From positions 1-64,000 of the forward strand of contig NZ_JAACJE010000003.1 of NCBI RefSeq assembly GCF_010020825.1: a stretch of 64,000 nt of DNA, in the 5' to 3' direction. Of the stretch, positions 1 through 8,015 are shown in pieces; the stretch's first letter is position 1; each line of letters opens with the position of its first letter. Below the pieces are notes generated by a model. It saw only the letters and a list, made by a program, of their open reading frames with translations. It ran no database searches and was not told the DNA's origin. The position numbers were made by a program, and so were the translations under genes. Origin of the DNA: Acidovorax sp. 210-6. GTDB lineage: Bacteria > Pseudomonadota > Gammaproteobacteria > Burkholderiales > Burkholderiaceae_C.

Positions 1-132
1 AACACGTTCGGCCAAGGAAGGTTGAGCGCTCGCTTGCCGCTCAATGGCAAGAGCTTGGGAGGCAGTATGCATTTGGGCCTGGCGCGCGCGCAGCTGCTTC
101 CCCGCAGCGATGGATACCGCCGCTTCACTGGG

Positions 133-1680
133 TCACCAATTGACGCGCTGGTCTACCTCGTCGGGTTGAGCTGCCAGATCCCAATCCGGCTCGCCTTGCG
201 CACCATCATCCACCGGCGCGTCGCAGCCCTCCCACAGCGGTGGCCCGCGTGCCGGGGTGATGTGCGGGGGGGCAGACTCCACCCCGATGTGGTTCAGGAT
301 GTGGCGGATTTCGGCGCTGTGGGTGATGAAGGCAATGATGCGCATCTGCCCACCGCACATGGGGCACAGCAGCGGAAATGCCTCGTAGATGCGGGCAATC
401 AGCACCGCCCACAAGTAATGCGCCGCTCGCTTCGGGCGTGCTTCAGGTTCGGGTGTGGGTGTGGCCGCGTTGCCCGGCGCCGCCACCCCAGGTACGCCCG
501 CGCCAGGTTGTGCAGTCTCCACCGTGGCTGGTTGCGACGCAGCAGGCTGAGCCAGCGCCGTTACCGCCGCTCTCAGCGGCGAGTTTGGTGCCAGCACACC
601 AAAGTAGCGGTGCCGGTGGGTGCGTGGCGGTGGCACCAGCGCGGCGATGCGGTCGATCAGTTCCAGCGGTGTGAGGTGCAGCTCATCTGCCTTGGCACCA
701 CGCTTGTCACTGGTGGGCTCGCTGCGCTGTTTGGCACAGCGGTACACCAGTTTGCTTCCCTCTTTGCGTAGGCGCTCCATGGAAAACGGTGGACGCGCGC
801 AATAGCGCAGCAGCCGCTCCAGCGCAGCGCGGTCGTGGGCTTCGATGCAGACACCGGCGTCCACCGAGAAGCCGCTGTGTTTGTAGCCCAGCATGTCTTT
901 GGCGTCACAGTTCTCCAGCAGGCCCCGAGCAACGAAGGCGCGCAGGATGCGTTTTTGCAGTGTGGTCTGCACTGGGGCCACGGTAGCCGCATCGATGCCG
1001 GTGGCCGCGTGAAAGATGACACCCGGCGATGAGATTCGAGGGGTCGCATCAGCATCGCCCTCGCCCTCCACTTCCTCAAACACCCCGTCCACCACACAAA
1101 CGTGGAAGTGGACGTGTTCATTGAGGCTGGAGCCGAATCGGTGAATGAAGGCGATGGCACCGATGTGCAGGCCTGCCTTGTCCATATGGGCCGCACCGGG
1201 GCTGTGGGTCTGCAGAGTTTGTGCGATCACCCGCAGAAAGATGCGCAGCACCATGCTCAGCACCGCTCCGTCGCGTTGCATGAAGTACCGCAACCTCTTG
1301 GGCACGGAGAGCACCCACTGGCGCACCGGCAGGCGGGGGAAAACGTGGTCGCTCAGGTGTGCCGCCGTCTCCACCATCCGCCGCGTGGTGCACGAGGGGC
1401 AGACTCCCCGGCCTTTGCAGGAGAAGGCTACAAAGTAGTCGTGCCCACAGTCGCCGCAGCGAGCGCGGGCAAAGCCATGGGCAAAGATGCCGCACTCAAG
1501 ATACTTGGCAAACGCTTTGCGCACGAAGGGCTTGGGGGTGTGGTGGTCGCCCTGGCCGTCGAACTGACCCGCGCTGGCCAACTCTAGCCAGGTCTCGTAG
1601 TGCTCGGCTACCATTTGGTAGAGCAGCGTGCGTTCGGGGTGGCGTGGGTTGTAGAGCTTGGGCTTGGAAGTGGCTGACAT
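133..1680 (-). CDS. IS91/ISCR-like rolling-circle transposase (Y2 HUH family)
   Basis: This 515-residue protein has the usual length of IS91/ISCR transposases. It opens with a zinc-binding region (CGDCGHDYFVAFSCKGRGVCPSC, about residues 76-98), followed by the HVHFH histidine motif of the HUH nuclease core (SSLNEHVHFHVCVVDG) and a second Cys pair (CPMCGGQMRII) near the C-terminus. I chose the ATG at 1680 (MSATSKPKL) over the upstream ATG at 1737, because the upstream start would run through the LexA-type palindrome and into the flanking terminator. It should cut and rejoin single strands at oriIS and terIS, and it is the only complete copy that could serve the truncated copies in the array. 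Confidence 0.9.
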   Translation of the reverse strand: MSATSKPKLYNPRHPERTLLYQMVAEHYETWLELASAGQFDGQGDHHTPKPFVRKAFAKYLECGIFAHGFARARCGDCGHDYFVAFSCKGRGVCPSCTTRRMVETAAHLSDHVFPRLPVRQWVLSVPKRLRYFMQRDGAVLSMVLRIFLRVIAQTLQTHSPGAAHMDKAGLHIGAIAFIHRFGSSLNEHVHFHVCVVDGVFEEVEGEGDADATPRISSPGVIFHAATGIDAATVAPVQTTLQKRILRAFVARGLLENCDAKDMLGYKHSGFSVDAGVCIEAHDRAALERLLRYCARPPFSMERLRKEGSKLVYRCAKQRSEPTSDKRGAKADELHLTPLELIDRIAALVPPPRTHRHRYFGVLAPNSPLRAAVTALAQPAASQPATVETAQPGAGVPGVAAPGNAATPTPEPEARPKRAAHYLWAVLIARIYEAFPLLCPMCGGQMRIIAFITHSAEIRHILNHIGVESAPPHITPARGPPLWEGCDAPVDDGAQGEPDWDLAAQPDEVDQRVNW

Positions 1681-1706
1681 GAATACTGTACAAATGCACA
1701 GTATTC
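1681..1706 (-). promoter_or_regulatory. LexA-type SOS box abutting the transposase start codon
   Basis: A perfect inverted repeat with 9-bp arms (GAATACTGT / ACAGTATTC) and an 8-nt spacer. The inner part is CTGT-N8-ACAG, which is the LexA operator form used in gamma- and betaproteobacteria. It ends directly at the ATG of the IS91-like transposase, so LexA bound here should block its expression. Another CTGT-N8-ACAG box lies at 48053, where it controls SOS genes. Confidence 0.65.
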
Positions 1707-1734
1707 TGCGGCGATTGTTTGGGTACGCAAAGCA

Positions 1735-1766
1735 CAAGGCCCGAACCGTCGCCAGTTCGGGCCTTG
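1735..1766 (-). terminator. Hairpin downstream of lpdA fragment
   Basis: Perfect inverted repeat with 12-bp arms (CAAGGCCCGAAC / GTTCGGGCCTTG) around an 8-nt loop, 23 bp after the stop codon of the dihydrolipoyl dehydrogenase remnant on the same strand. It is most simply the original terminator of that gene, although no strong T-run follows. It marks how far the ISCR-like element can extend. Confidence 0.55.
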
Positions 1767-1788
1767 TCAGGGTAGCTTGGCTGCGGAC

Positions 1789-2382
1789 TTACTTGCGCGC
1801 AGGCGGCACATCCGTGCAGCTGCCATGCGCCACTTCCGCCGCCATGCCGATGCTCTCGCCCAGCGTCGGATGCGGGTGGATGGTCTTGCCGATGTCGACA
1901 GCGTCCGCACCCATCTCGATGGCCAGGGCGATCTCGCCGATCATGTCGCCCGCATGCGTGCCGACCATGCCGCCGCCCAGGATCTTGCCGTGGCCCCGGC
2001 CAGCATGGCCGTCTCCTGATCCTGCTTCGGGGCTGTCGTCGAACAGCAGCTTGGTGACGCCTTCGTCGCGGCCGTTGGCAATGGCGCGGCCCGAGGCCGC
2101 CCAGGGGAACAGGCCCTTCTTGACCTTGATGCCCTGCTGCTTGGCCTGGTCTTCGGTCAGGCCCACCCAGGCCACTTCGGGGTCGGTGTAGGCCACGCTG
2201 GGGATCACGCGGGCGTTGAAGGCGGCGCTGGCCAGTTCCTTGTTGCCCTGCAATTCGCCGGCGATCACTTCCGCCGCCACATGCGCCTCGTGCACCGCCT
2301 TGTGCGCCAGCATGGGCTGGCCCACGATGTCGCCGATGGCGAAGATGTGCGGCACATTGGTGCGCATCTGGATGTCCACGTT
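1789..2382 (-). pseudogene. lpdA: Dihydrolipoyl dehydrogenase, C-terminal fragment
   Basis: About 196 residues match the C-terminal third of E3 dihydrolipoamide dehydrogenase: the FAD-binding GDIVGQPMLAHKA segment, the dimerisation domain (VIPSVAYTDPEVAWVGLTE) and the His-Glu catalytic segment (HPHPTLGE). The N-terminal FAD domain with the redox-active cysteine pair is missing, because the reading frame is cut by the Tn3-type inverted repeat at 2383. A short Gly-rich stretch (EAGSGDGHAGRGHGKILGG) looks expanded compared with the usual sequence. The product cannot be active. It is a chromosomal gene piece carried into the plasmid by the surrounding mobile elements. Confidence 0.88.
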
Positions 2383-2420
2383 GGGGTCTCCTCGTTTTCA
2401 GTGCAATAAGTGACGGTACG
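2383..2420. repeat. Tn3-family terminal inverted repeat (copy 1)
   Basis: Begins GGGGTCTCCTCGTTTTCAG, the GGGG start typical of Tn3-family ends, and lies 105 bp beyond the stop of the transposase remnant that follows. The same end occurs at 49396, and without its first two G at 48180. Confidence 0.8.
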
Positions 2421-2525
2421 AAAAGCTAGCACTGGCGCGGAGGTGGTGTTGGTAGATCGTTGATTTCATTGACTTTCCTGTTCACTTTCAAATCTGCGAT
2501 TCGTGGCGTCAAACCGTGGTCGGTT

Positions 2526-4481
2526 TCATCCATTGGTGCCAGTTATCGATGCATTTGGCCGCGAAGGCAGGATTTGGTCAGCATAGCGGTCAACCGGGAA
2601 GCGAAACACACCCCGCAAGTTGATGCTCTCCAGCCTGGTGGGCGCAATCTTCCCGATCAGTTCCGGTGGAATGACCTGGCGGCGGTTCGACCAGCGATCC
2701 AGGACCGCCTGCATCTGTGAGGTATTCCACGCCATCACGATGTTGGCCATCAGGCTCAACGCATCGGCCACAGCCTGCATTTCATCGACACGTTTGGCCT
2801 GCGCCGGGCTGATCCGGCCGGTATAAATGGCGCGCTTGAGGGCGTTAACAGCCTCGCCCCGATTGAGCACCCGGCGCAACTCGTTCCTGAAAGCGTCCTT
2901 GACAAAGTAGTCAGCCAAAAACGCCGTACGCAGCAACCGCCCCAATTGCACGCCAGCCTCATAGATTGGATCGCCCTGGGCGGCAGAACCGAACCGCGCA
3001 AGAGCTGCCACCGCACTGGCATGTCCGCTCATGACCGAGGCTGCCAGGTGCACCAGACTATCCCAATGCTTTTCGATCAAAGCGACGTCGACATTGGCTT
3101 CGCACACCGCAGCGATTTCTGCGGGCACTTTGGTGCCGCGTGGCACAAAGAGGTGGCGCTGTTTGAGTTCCTTCAACCGCGGGCAAAGATCAAAACCAAG
3201 CAAACGGGCATGTGACATGGCAAAGTCGGTGTAGCCATGGGTATCCACAGCAAGCTGGCTGGTCTCCAGCTTTTCTTGGCGGATGACACCTTCAATGGCC
3301 ACGCCCGCCTGGCGCTCATTGAGCACAAAGGGCTGCGCATGGAAGATGCCCCACCGGTCTTTTACATGGGAGTAGATTCCAATGGAAGGTGTGTTGCGCC
3401 GAGGATCAAGCCGGGCTTGCCACACCCGTTTGGTGGTCTCCATGGTCATCATGTCAGAAGATGCCAAATCGGACCGCCCCCAGGTGGCGGCAATCGGGTG
3501 TCGCTGCATGAATTCCAGCACAGCCTGGCAGGCCTGGCTCAGACGCCGTTCGTCCCGCGCCCAGCGCATGGCCTGGCGAATGCTGGTGGCAGACAATTGC
3601 GGAATCATGCGCGCGCATTCGACCGCAGTCAGACTGGTGCCGTGGGCCATGATGCCGGCATAGACCATCAGCAGCTCGTCGGTAGAGCGCGGCTCACGTC
3701 CGAGCATGATCCAGCTAAAGCGCACCTGGGCGTCAACGGCCAGAATCACTTCCGGCAATTGAACCTCACCGATGCGGTGATCCAAAGCCGCGCGCAGCTT
3801 GGTCACTTCTGGGTCTTCGTCCTCTGCGGGCAATGGCGACAAATGGAGTTCATCATCCACGCGCAGTACGCCACTGCGGGCTGCAGCGGCCACCGCATCG
3901 ACACCGGCAGTTACTCTGGCCAGCAAAGGCTTCAAGAAAGTGGCAGCCTTGCTGGGTAACGATAGACGGGCATAGTGTTTCTTGGACTCTGCCTGCCAAC
4001 GCTCGTCCGTGAAGAACAAGCGCGCACGACCCCGAAAGCTCAGGCTGTGCTCAATCCAGACCGAGCCATTGCGCACCGCGCGGCGCAGGGCAAACAGGGT
4101 GGCCACCTCCAACGCCTGAAACGCCCGTTCCCGGTCTGGGCTGGAGATCGAAACCTGCCAGATCATTCCCAGACTTGGTGCCACCACTTCAACTGGCAGC
4201 TTTCTGGATCCTTTGAGATATAAAGCTTGCAGCTTGGCAAGGTACTCGATGGCAGGATGCTCGCCGGTGGCCTGCCAGGGCAGCTTTGCAATGGCGACGA
4301 GCAACGACCGCACGGGGCGAATTCCATCAATCAATCCCTCGCGGACCAGGGAGGCCCTGCTCGGTGGTTTGCGTTTCTGGGTTTCGGTGATCAAGGCTTC
4401 AAGACGGGCACGCAACTCAGCATCTGGCACCGCACCTTGCGCGCTCAAGGCAACAAGTTCGCCGAGCAGCGTTTTGTACAT
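2526..4481 (-). pseudogene. tnpA: Tn3-family transposase, C-terminal two thirds (copy 1)
   Basis: 651 residues from an internal ATG; the frame stays open upstream to about 4565, where it meets umuC. It contains the DDE region of Tn3 transposases: SDLASSDMM, then DTHGYTDFAMSHARLLGFDLCPRLK, then RNELRRVLNRGEAVNALKRAIYTGRI. Intact members are about 1000 residues long, so roughly a third is missing and no second inverted repeat is visible at the umuC side. It is not the partner of the N-terminal fragment at 56997, because both cover the RAxLVRxxLxD region. The 3' parts of this copy recur at 48180 and 49396. Confidence 0.9.
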
Positions 4482-4524
4482 TGCGGCCCAATTGACGGTA
4501 GCGGGGACATCGGCGGCAGCCTGA

Positions 4525-4850
4525 CGCCACAGATCACCGAGGCGGCCATCCTGGGCATGCGTCTAATCTACGAGCCAGGCTACGACCTGGCGAAAGCAGG
4601 GGTCATGCTGATGGATCTGTGCGACGCCGGCACCCTGCAGGGCGAGCTGGATCTGGATGATGATGCGGGCCGCGACCGCGGCCCACTGATGGCCGTGATG
4701 GACAAGTTGAACGGTCGGTGGGGCAAGGCCACCATCCAGCCTGGCGGCGTAGGCATCGCCACGATGCGCCGCGATTGGGCCATGCGCCAGGCGCGGCGAA
4801 CACCGCACTACACCACCGACTGGCACCAGGTGCCCATCGCTCGGGCGTAG
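4525..4850 (+). pseudogene. umuC: UmuC (DNA polymerase V) C-terminal fragment
   Basis: About 105 residues match the C-terminus of UmuC: IYEPGYDLAKAGVMLMDL, then the DUF4113 region with RGPLMAVMDKLNGRWGKAT and the closing TPHYTTDWHQVP. The polymerase core is absent; the frame meets the Tn3 transposase remnant at about 4485-4560. The matching 5' part of the operon, a umuD start with a LexA box, stands at 48053-48180 at the far end of the window. The two halves were once one umuDC operon on a circular plasmid, now split by the accessory block. Confidence 0.85.
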
Positions 4851-4852
4851 GC

Positions 4853-4871
4853 GCGGGAGTTATTCAGCGCA
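4853..4871 (+). repeat. Solitary iteron-like repeat
   Basis: GCGGGAGTTATTCAGCGCA differs by two bases from the GCGGGAGTTGTTCAGCGTA iterons at 46702-46982. It lies between the umuC and zeta-toxin stop codons, which would have been near the origin before the accessory block inserted. Confidence 0.55.
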
Positions 4872-5993
4872 TCACCGCTCGGGTTCGCGGCGGCTCTCCC
4901 TCGCCTGTTCCTTCTCGATCACCTGAACGTCCGGCACGTGGCCGCGCTCAATCGACCTGGCCGCGTTCTCATGCACCCGCGCCATGACAAGGGCGCGCTG
5001 CTGCGGGTCCAGGCCTTCGACTTTGGCCTTGGCCTCGATGGCTTGGATGGCACCATACGCAGGTGCCAGCTCTGGATGCTGCCGCATGGCCTGCTCCGGC
5101 GATTCCTGGCGGAACACCTCGGCCGCCACCATCGCCCGCGCCTGGCGCTGCAACTCCGCAACCCTGCTGACTTCCGCCGCGCTGGCCTGGCGCGAAGGCT
5201 TGGCGAGCATCCCGGCCAGGTCGTCAAACCCCTTCGAGTAGTCGCGTCGCTCCAGCAACGTCATGGGCCGGGCGCGCTCTGCCTCCACCACGGCGCGGGC
5301 CTGTGGCTCCTGCGCCCACTGCCCGTTTTCGAGCGCGTTGCCGTGGATCGCCTCGGCACCGCGTCGGTAGATCGTCACACGGTCGGCCAGCTTGTCGCGC
5401 TCGATGCGGTCAAGGGTCTGCAGCATGCCATCGTAGGCCGCCTGGTGGGCCTCGGCGGTGGTCATGCGCCCTACCCCACGGTCGGCCTTCTGGTTCTCGT
5501 AGCGCTGCAAAATGCCCTGCTCGCTCAGGCGTGCATTAACGGCCAGCGCACGGGCATCAATCAGATAGCCAGCGGCCCGAAGGCTTTCCATCGTGGCGGC
5601 CACTTTGGCACCGTCGCGCATGGTGCCTTCGATCACGACATTGATGCGCTGCGCCTTGGCCTCGGCGATGGCCTTCTCGACCCATCGGCCGGTGTCGCGG
5701 TCGGTATAGAAAGCGGCGGTCTTGTCGTCGTTCGCCATCAGGCGGGCATAGTGCGGGTGGAACCCGCGCAGGTCATCACCGATGATTTCCACGGCACCGC
5801 CACGCGGGCCTAGTTCCTCTTTTGCGGCTTCGACGGCTGCGCTCTTGCCTGCGCCTGGCTGGCCGCCGAAGATGACGGCCACGGGCCGTTCAACGGGCCT
5901 CGCGCCCGCGAAAAGCACGGGCTTAATGTCCTGCTCGAAAATGGCTTGGTGCTGCTCTTCGGTGAGGCGGTATTGGTCTGGATTCGGCGCCAT
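4872..5993 (-). CDS. Zeta-toxin family kinase with plasmid-type C-terminal tail
   Basis: 373 residues. The front part is a zeta toxin domain, a P-loop kinase that phosphorylates UDP-N-acetylglucosamine in characterised members: Walker A GGQPGAGKS at residues 43-51, the IIGDDLRGFHPHY segment at 70-82 and NVVIEGTMRD at 118-127. Residues about 295-373 form a separate charged helical tail (SPEQAMRQHPELAPAYG, then ENAARSIERGHVPDV and a Lys/Arg/Glu end) that is also present at the end of the LPD7 protein at 27091. It is the last gene of a tight minus-strand operon, 3 bp after the preceding stop. The tail is unlike stand-alone zeta toxins and may be a secretion or docking signal (inference). Confidence 0.85.
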   Translation of the reverse strand: MAPNPDQYRLTEEQHQAIFEQDIKPVLFAGARPVERPVAVIFGGQPGAGKSAAVEAAKEELGPRGGAVEIIGDDLRGFHPHYARLMANDDKTAAFYTDRDTGRWVEKAIAEAKAQRINVVIEGTMRDGAKVAATMESLRAAGYLIDARALAVNARLSEQGILQRYENQKADRGVGRMTTAEAHQAAYDGMLQTLDRIERDKLADRVTIYRRGAEAIHGNALENGQWAQEPQARAVVEAERARPMTLLERRDYSKGFDDLAGMLAKPSRQASAAEVSRVAELQRQARAMVAAEVFRQESPEQAMRQHPELAPAYGAIQAIEAKAKVEGLDPQQRALVMARVHENAARSIERGHVPDVQVIEKEQARESRREPER

Positions 5994-5996
5994 GAA

Positions 5997-6164
5997 CTAC
6001 CGGGCCGCCATCACCAGCGCGGCCCACAGGCCCACAATCAGAAAGGGCAGGCTCCGGGCAAACCAGTTCAGGAATTCGCCCTCCACCTCGATCACATTGC
6101 CGAAGGTGTCTTTGCCGATGGTCGCCTTGTTCGTGATGAACAGGCGGCGAGCAAGCGGGCTCAT
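5997..6164 (-). CDS. Small membrane protein in zeta operon
   Basis: A 55-residue reading frame, MSPLARRLFITNKATIGKDT onward, with one hydrophobic segment (SLPFLIVGLWAALVMAA) that should span the membrane near the C-terminus. Its ATG overlaps the stop of the upstream gene (ATGA type) and its stop lies 3 bp before the zeta toxin start, so it is almost certainly translated as part of the operon. I recognise no family. Confidence 0.65.
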   Translation of the reverse strand: MSPLARRLFITNKATIGKDTFGNVIEVEGEFLNWFARSLPFLIVGLWAALVMAAR

Positions 6165-6439
6165 GCTGCAACCGCTTGGCGGTCGGCACGCCAGGAACGA
6201 ACGAGCGCCCCGTATTCAGCGCGGATGCGCGCCACCTCGGCGCTGTCATTGACGCGCAGATCTGCACGTTCAAGGAAAAGCCGCGAGCGCTCGGCGCGCA
6301 AGCCCTCGATGCGTGCAGCATCAGGGTCAGGCTTGCTGGATTCCTCGGCAATCTGGCCGGTCTGGATCGCCATCAGGTCGGTAATCACTTCGCGGGCACA
6401 CTCGTATGCCACGGCCTCGGTTTGCGTCCATTGCTTCAT
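6161..6439 (-). CDS. Candidate antitoxin of the zeta toxin
   Basis: 92 residues, predicted all-helical and charged (MKQWTQTEAVAYECAREVI start; PDAARIEGLRAERSRLFLER middle). The size fits epsilon-type antitoxins (about 90 residues), but I see no clear sequence match to epsilon or PezA. Similar small proteins occur upstream of plasmid zeta toxins, so antitoxin is a reasonable guess from position. It overlaps the next gene by 4 bp, and a KorB-type palindrome with one mismatch (6456-6471) sits directly upstream. Confidence 0.6.
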   Translation of the reverse strand: MKQWTQTEAVAYECAREVITDLMAIQTGQIAEESSKPDPDAARIEGLRAERSRLFLERADLRVNDSAEVARIRAEYGALVRSWRADRQAVAA

Positions 6440-6451
6440 TGCATCGTCCTT

Positions 6452-6739
6452 TCATTTTCGCGTCCGCGCAATCACTCTGGCGTGGTTCAGGCGAGCCAGC
6501 CGCCCACCTAGATCCCACGCCCTGTTGACATAGTAGCCCGCCTCGTTCGTGTTGCCCACAAGCTGCTCTGCAGCGTCGTGTAACTTCTTCATGCCATCGT
6601 AGCCGCCGAAGAAAGCCGCCGTGGCACCAATCAGGCGCAGCCTTGCATACAGCTCATCGCGGCGGGCATTGGCCTCCGGGTCTGCCTTGCCGCGCAGCCC
6701 GTCCAGCTCGCGGGTGATGGCGACTGTGGGCTGCTCCAT
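6452..6739 (-). CDS. Hypothetical protein
   Basis: 95 residues starting MEQPTVAITRELDGLRGKAD; helical, with a Gly-rich middle (GATAAFFGGYDGMKKLHDAAEQL). I chose the ATG at 6739, 5 bp after the stop of the upstream small gene, over an earlier in-frame start that would overlap that gene. It is co-oriented with repA and the zeta operon. No family recognised. Confidence 0.6.
   Translation of the reverse strand: MEQPTVAITRELDGLRGKADPEANARRDELYARLRLIGATAAFFGGYDGMKKLHDAAEQLVGNTNEAGYYVNRAWDLGGRLARLNHARVIARTRK
6456..6471. promoter_or_regulatory. KorB-type palindrome (one mismatch)
   Basis: TTTCGCG-TC-CGCGCAA, one base off the consensus TTTCGCG-NN-CGCGAAA, 17 bp upstream of the 92-residue gene that heads the zeta operon. 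Confidence 0.5.
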
Positions 6740-6744
6740 GACGC

Positions 6745-6906
6745 TCAACCCCGGCGCAGCAGCCGCAGGACTCCCCCGGCGACAAGGACGCAGGGCATGA
6801 CCAGCCAAAGCCCGAAATTGGGCGTGGACGGCCCTGAGACGGCATAGCCGAATACGGCCAGCGCCAGGCCACCGACGATGTAGAGGGGTGCATGTTGCTT
6901 GCTCAT
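6745..6906 (-). CDS. Small two-helix membrane protein
   Basis: 53 residues beginning MSKQHAPLYIVGGLALAVFG. Two hydrophobic stretches (residues 8-23 and about 32-47) suggest two membrane spans joined by a short loop. It starts 18 bp after the repA stop on the same strand and stops 5 bp before the next gene, so it is probably co-transcribed with repA. Function unknown. Confidence 0.6.
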   Translation of the reverse strand: MSKQHAPLYIVGGLALAVFGYAVSGPSTPNFGLWLVMPCVLVAGGVLRLLRRG

Positions 6907-6924
6907 CCTATTCCCTTTGCAAAA

Positions 6925-7965
6925 TCAAAACAGCGAGGGCTGCCCATCGTCATCCTTGGGCTTGTACTCGGTCGCGGGCGCGATGTGAGGCGGCGAGGGC
7001 AGCAGCACAAGCCCGTTGTCGGCCACTTTCAGGCGGGCGGCGGGGTACACGATCTGGACGGCCTTCAACGCCTTCAAGAACCCCTTCTTGAAGTCCCGCG
7101 ATGCCTGGTTAATGTCGGACGTGTTGAACGATGATCCGAATTGCCCCATCAGGGACTCCCAGCGGATCGGCTTCGTTGGCCGGTCGGTGTAGCTCATCCG
7201 GTAGGTCAGCCAGGAATAAATGTCCATCGCCAAGGGCGAGCCGCGCAAGGCTTTATAGGCCCGCAGGTCAATGGGTATCGGGTGCTCGATCAGCTCCTTG
7301 TAGAAGGGCGTGCTGAGCTTGACGTGCGATTGCCACTTGCCTGCGTCTTGCGCATGCTGCGGCACCCAGAGGGCGCGCTCGCCATCGGACGCCGGCGTGT
7401 CGAGGTTGAATGCGTCCTCGTTCTCCAGCCGCAGGCCTTCGGCGATCAGGATGTTTCGCAGCACAAAGCTGCCATCGCTGGCAGCACCCCGCGCCATCTG
7501 CGCCGTGATGAGCGCCCCAAATAAGCGCTTCATCTGCTCGGCAACCCGCGTGCCCGCGCCGCGCTGCCCGCCGCTATTGCTGCGCAGCTCAAGCACTTCC
7601 CGTAGAAAAGAGCGTAGCGAGTCGCCAAGCTCAATCATCGGCGATTGGTTGCGCACCGCTTCGGTCGTTACCCAGGACATGAGCAGCCGGGGATAGATAC
7701 CGTAGGGAATACCACCCTCATACCCGGCCAATATCCGTAGTTTGAAGTCCCCATTGATGCGCGTGAACACATCGGCTTTCGGATCCTTGTAAGGCATGGT
7801 GGCCAGCACCAAGGCGCGAGTCATATACCCCAAAGTTCCGGCACGGCGAGCGTCCTCGTCTTCGATGGCGAATTGCTCATCAATAGCCCTGCGAACCCAC
7901 TCAGGCACATGACCAGACCGGTAATCAATCACCGTATCCTGTTTTTTGCTTGCCATATCCACCAT
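6925..7965 (-). CDS. repA: Plasmid replication initiator RepA
   Basis: 346 residues (or 343 from the ATG at 7956). The sequence has the features of the plasmid-encoded RepA family (RepA_C type): GYMTRALVLATMPYKDP near the N-terminus, RILAGYEGGIPYGIYPRLLMSWV in the middle and the winged-helix-like YKALRGSPLAMDIYSWLTYRMSY segment. It should bind the iterons at 46702-46982 and start replication. It lies downstream of korA on the same strand; the CTTGACTAGA motif at 8005 and a hairpin lie in its leader. Confidence 0.9.
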   Translation of the reverse strand: MVDMASKKQDTVIDYRSGHVPEWVRRAIDEQFAIEDEDARRAGTLGYMTRALVLATMPYKDPKADVFTRINGDFKLRILAGYEGGIPYGIYPRLLMSWVTTEAVRNQSPMIELGDSLRSFLREVLELRSNSGGQRGAGTRVAEQMKRLFGALITAQMARGAASDGSFVLRNILIAEGLRLENEDAFNLDTPASDGERALWVPQHAQDAGKWQSHVKLSTPFYKELIEHPIPIDLRAYKALRGSPLAMDIYSWLTYRMSYTDRPTKPIRWESLMGQFGSSFNTSDINQASRDFKKGFLKALKAVQIVYPAARLKVADNGLVLLPSPPHIAPATEYKPKDDDGQPSLF

Positions 7966-8004
7966 CCGCTATAATTTTCGAAGCCGCTGCTTACCCCGCT
8001 CCGG

Positions 8005-8014
8005 CTTGACTAGA
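8005..8014 (+). promoter_or_regulatory. Shared motif CTTGACTAGA upstream of repA
   Basis: One of four identical 10-mers in the backbone (also 10510, 40746, 42643). All lie shortly upstream of a minus-strand gene, which suggests a common operator, perhaps for KorA. Confidence 0.45.
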
Positions 8015-8015
8015 C

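Larger units (their letters stand above)
1..1734 (-). mobile_element. ISCR-like (IS91 family) element, nearly complete copy
   Basis: The window opens 54 bp inside the element; position 1 corresponds to 63003 of the array at the other end of the window. This is the only copy with an intact transposase gene. The oriIS end, downstream of the transposase, lies outside the window here but is visible at 53401, 58175 and 62949. The terIS end is not sharply defined: it must lie between the LexA-type box ending at 1706 and the lpdA terminator starting at 1735. IS91/ISCR elements move by rolling-circle transposition without target duplication and can carry along neighbouring DNA. Confidence 0.8.

Noticed and set aside
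22-771. 249-codon open frame on the plus strand within the ISCR-like element, present in all copies
   Set aside because: Arg/His/Cys-rich translation opposite the transposase with no domain.
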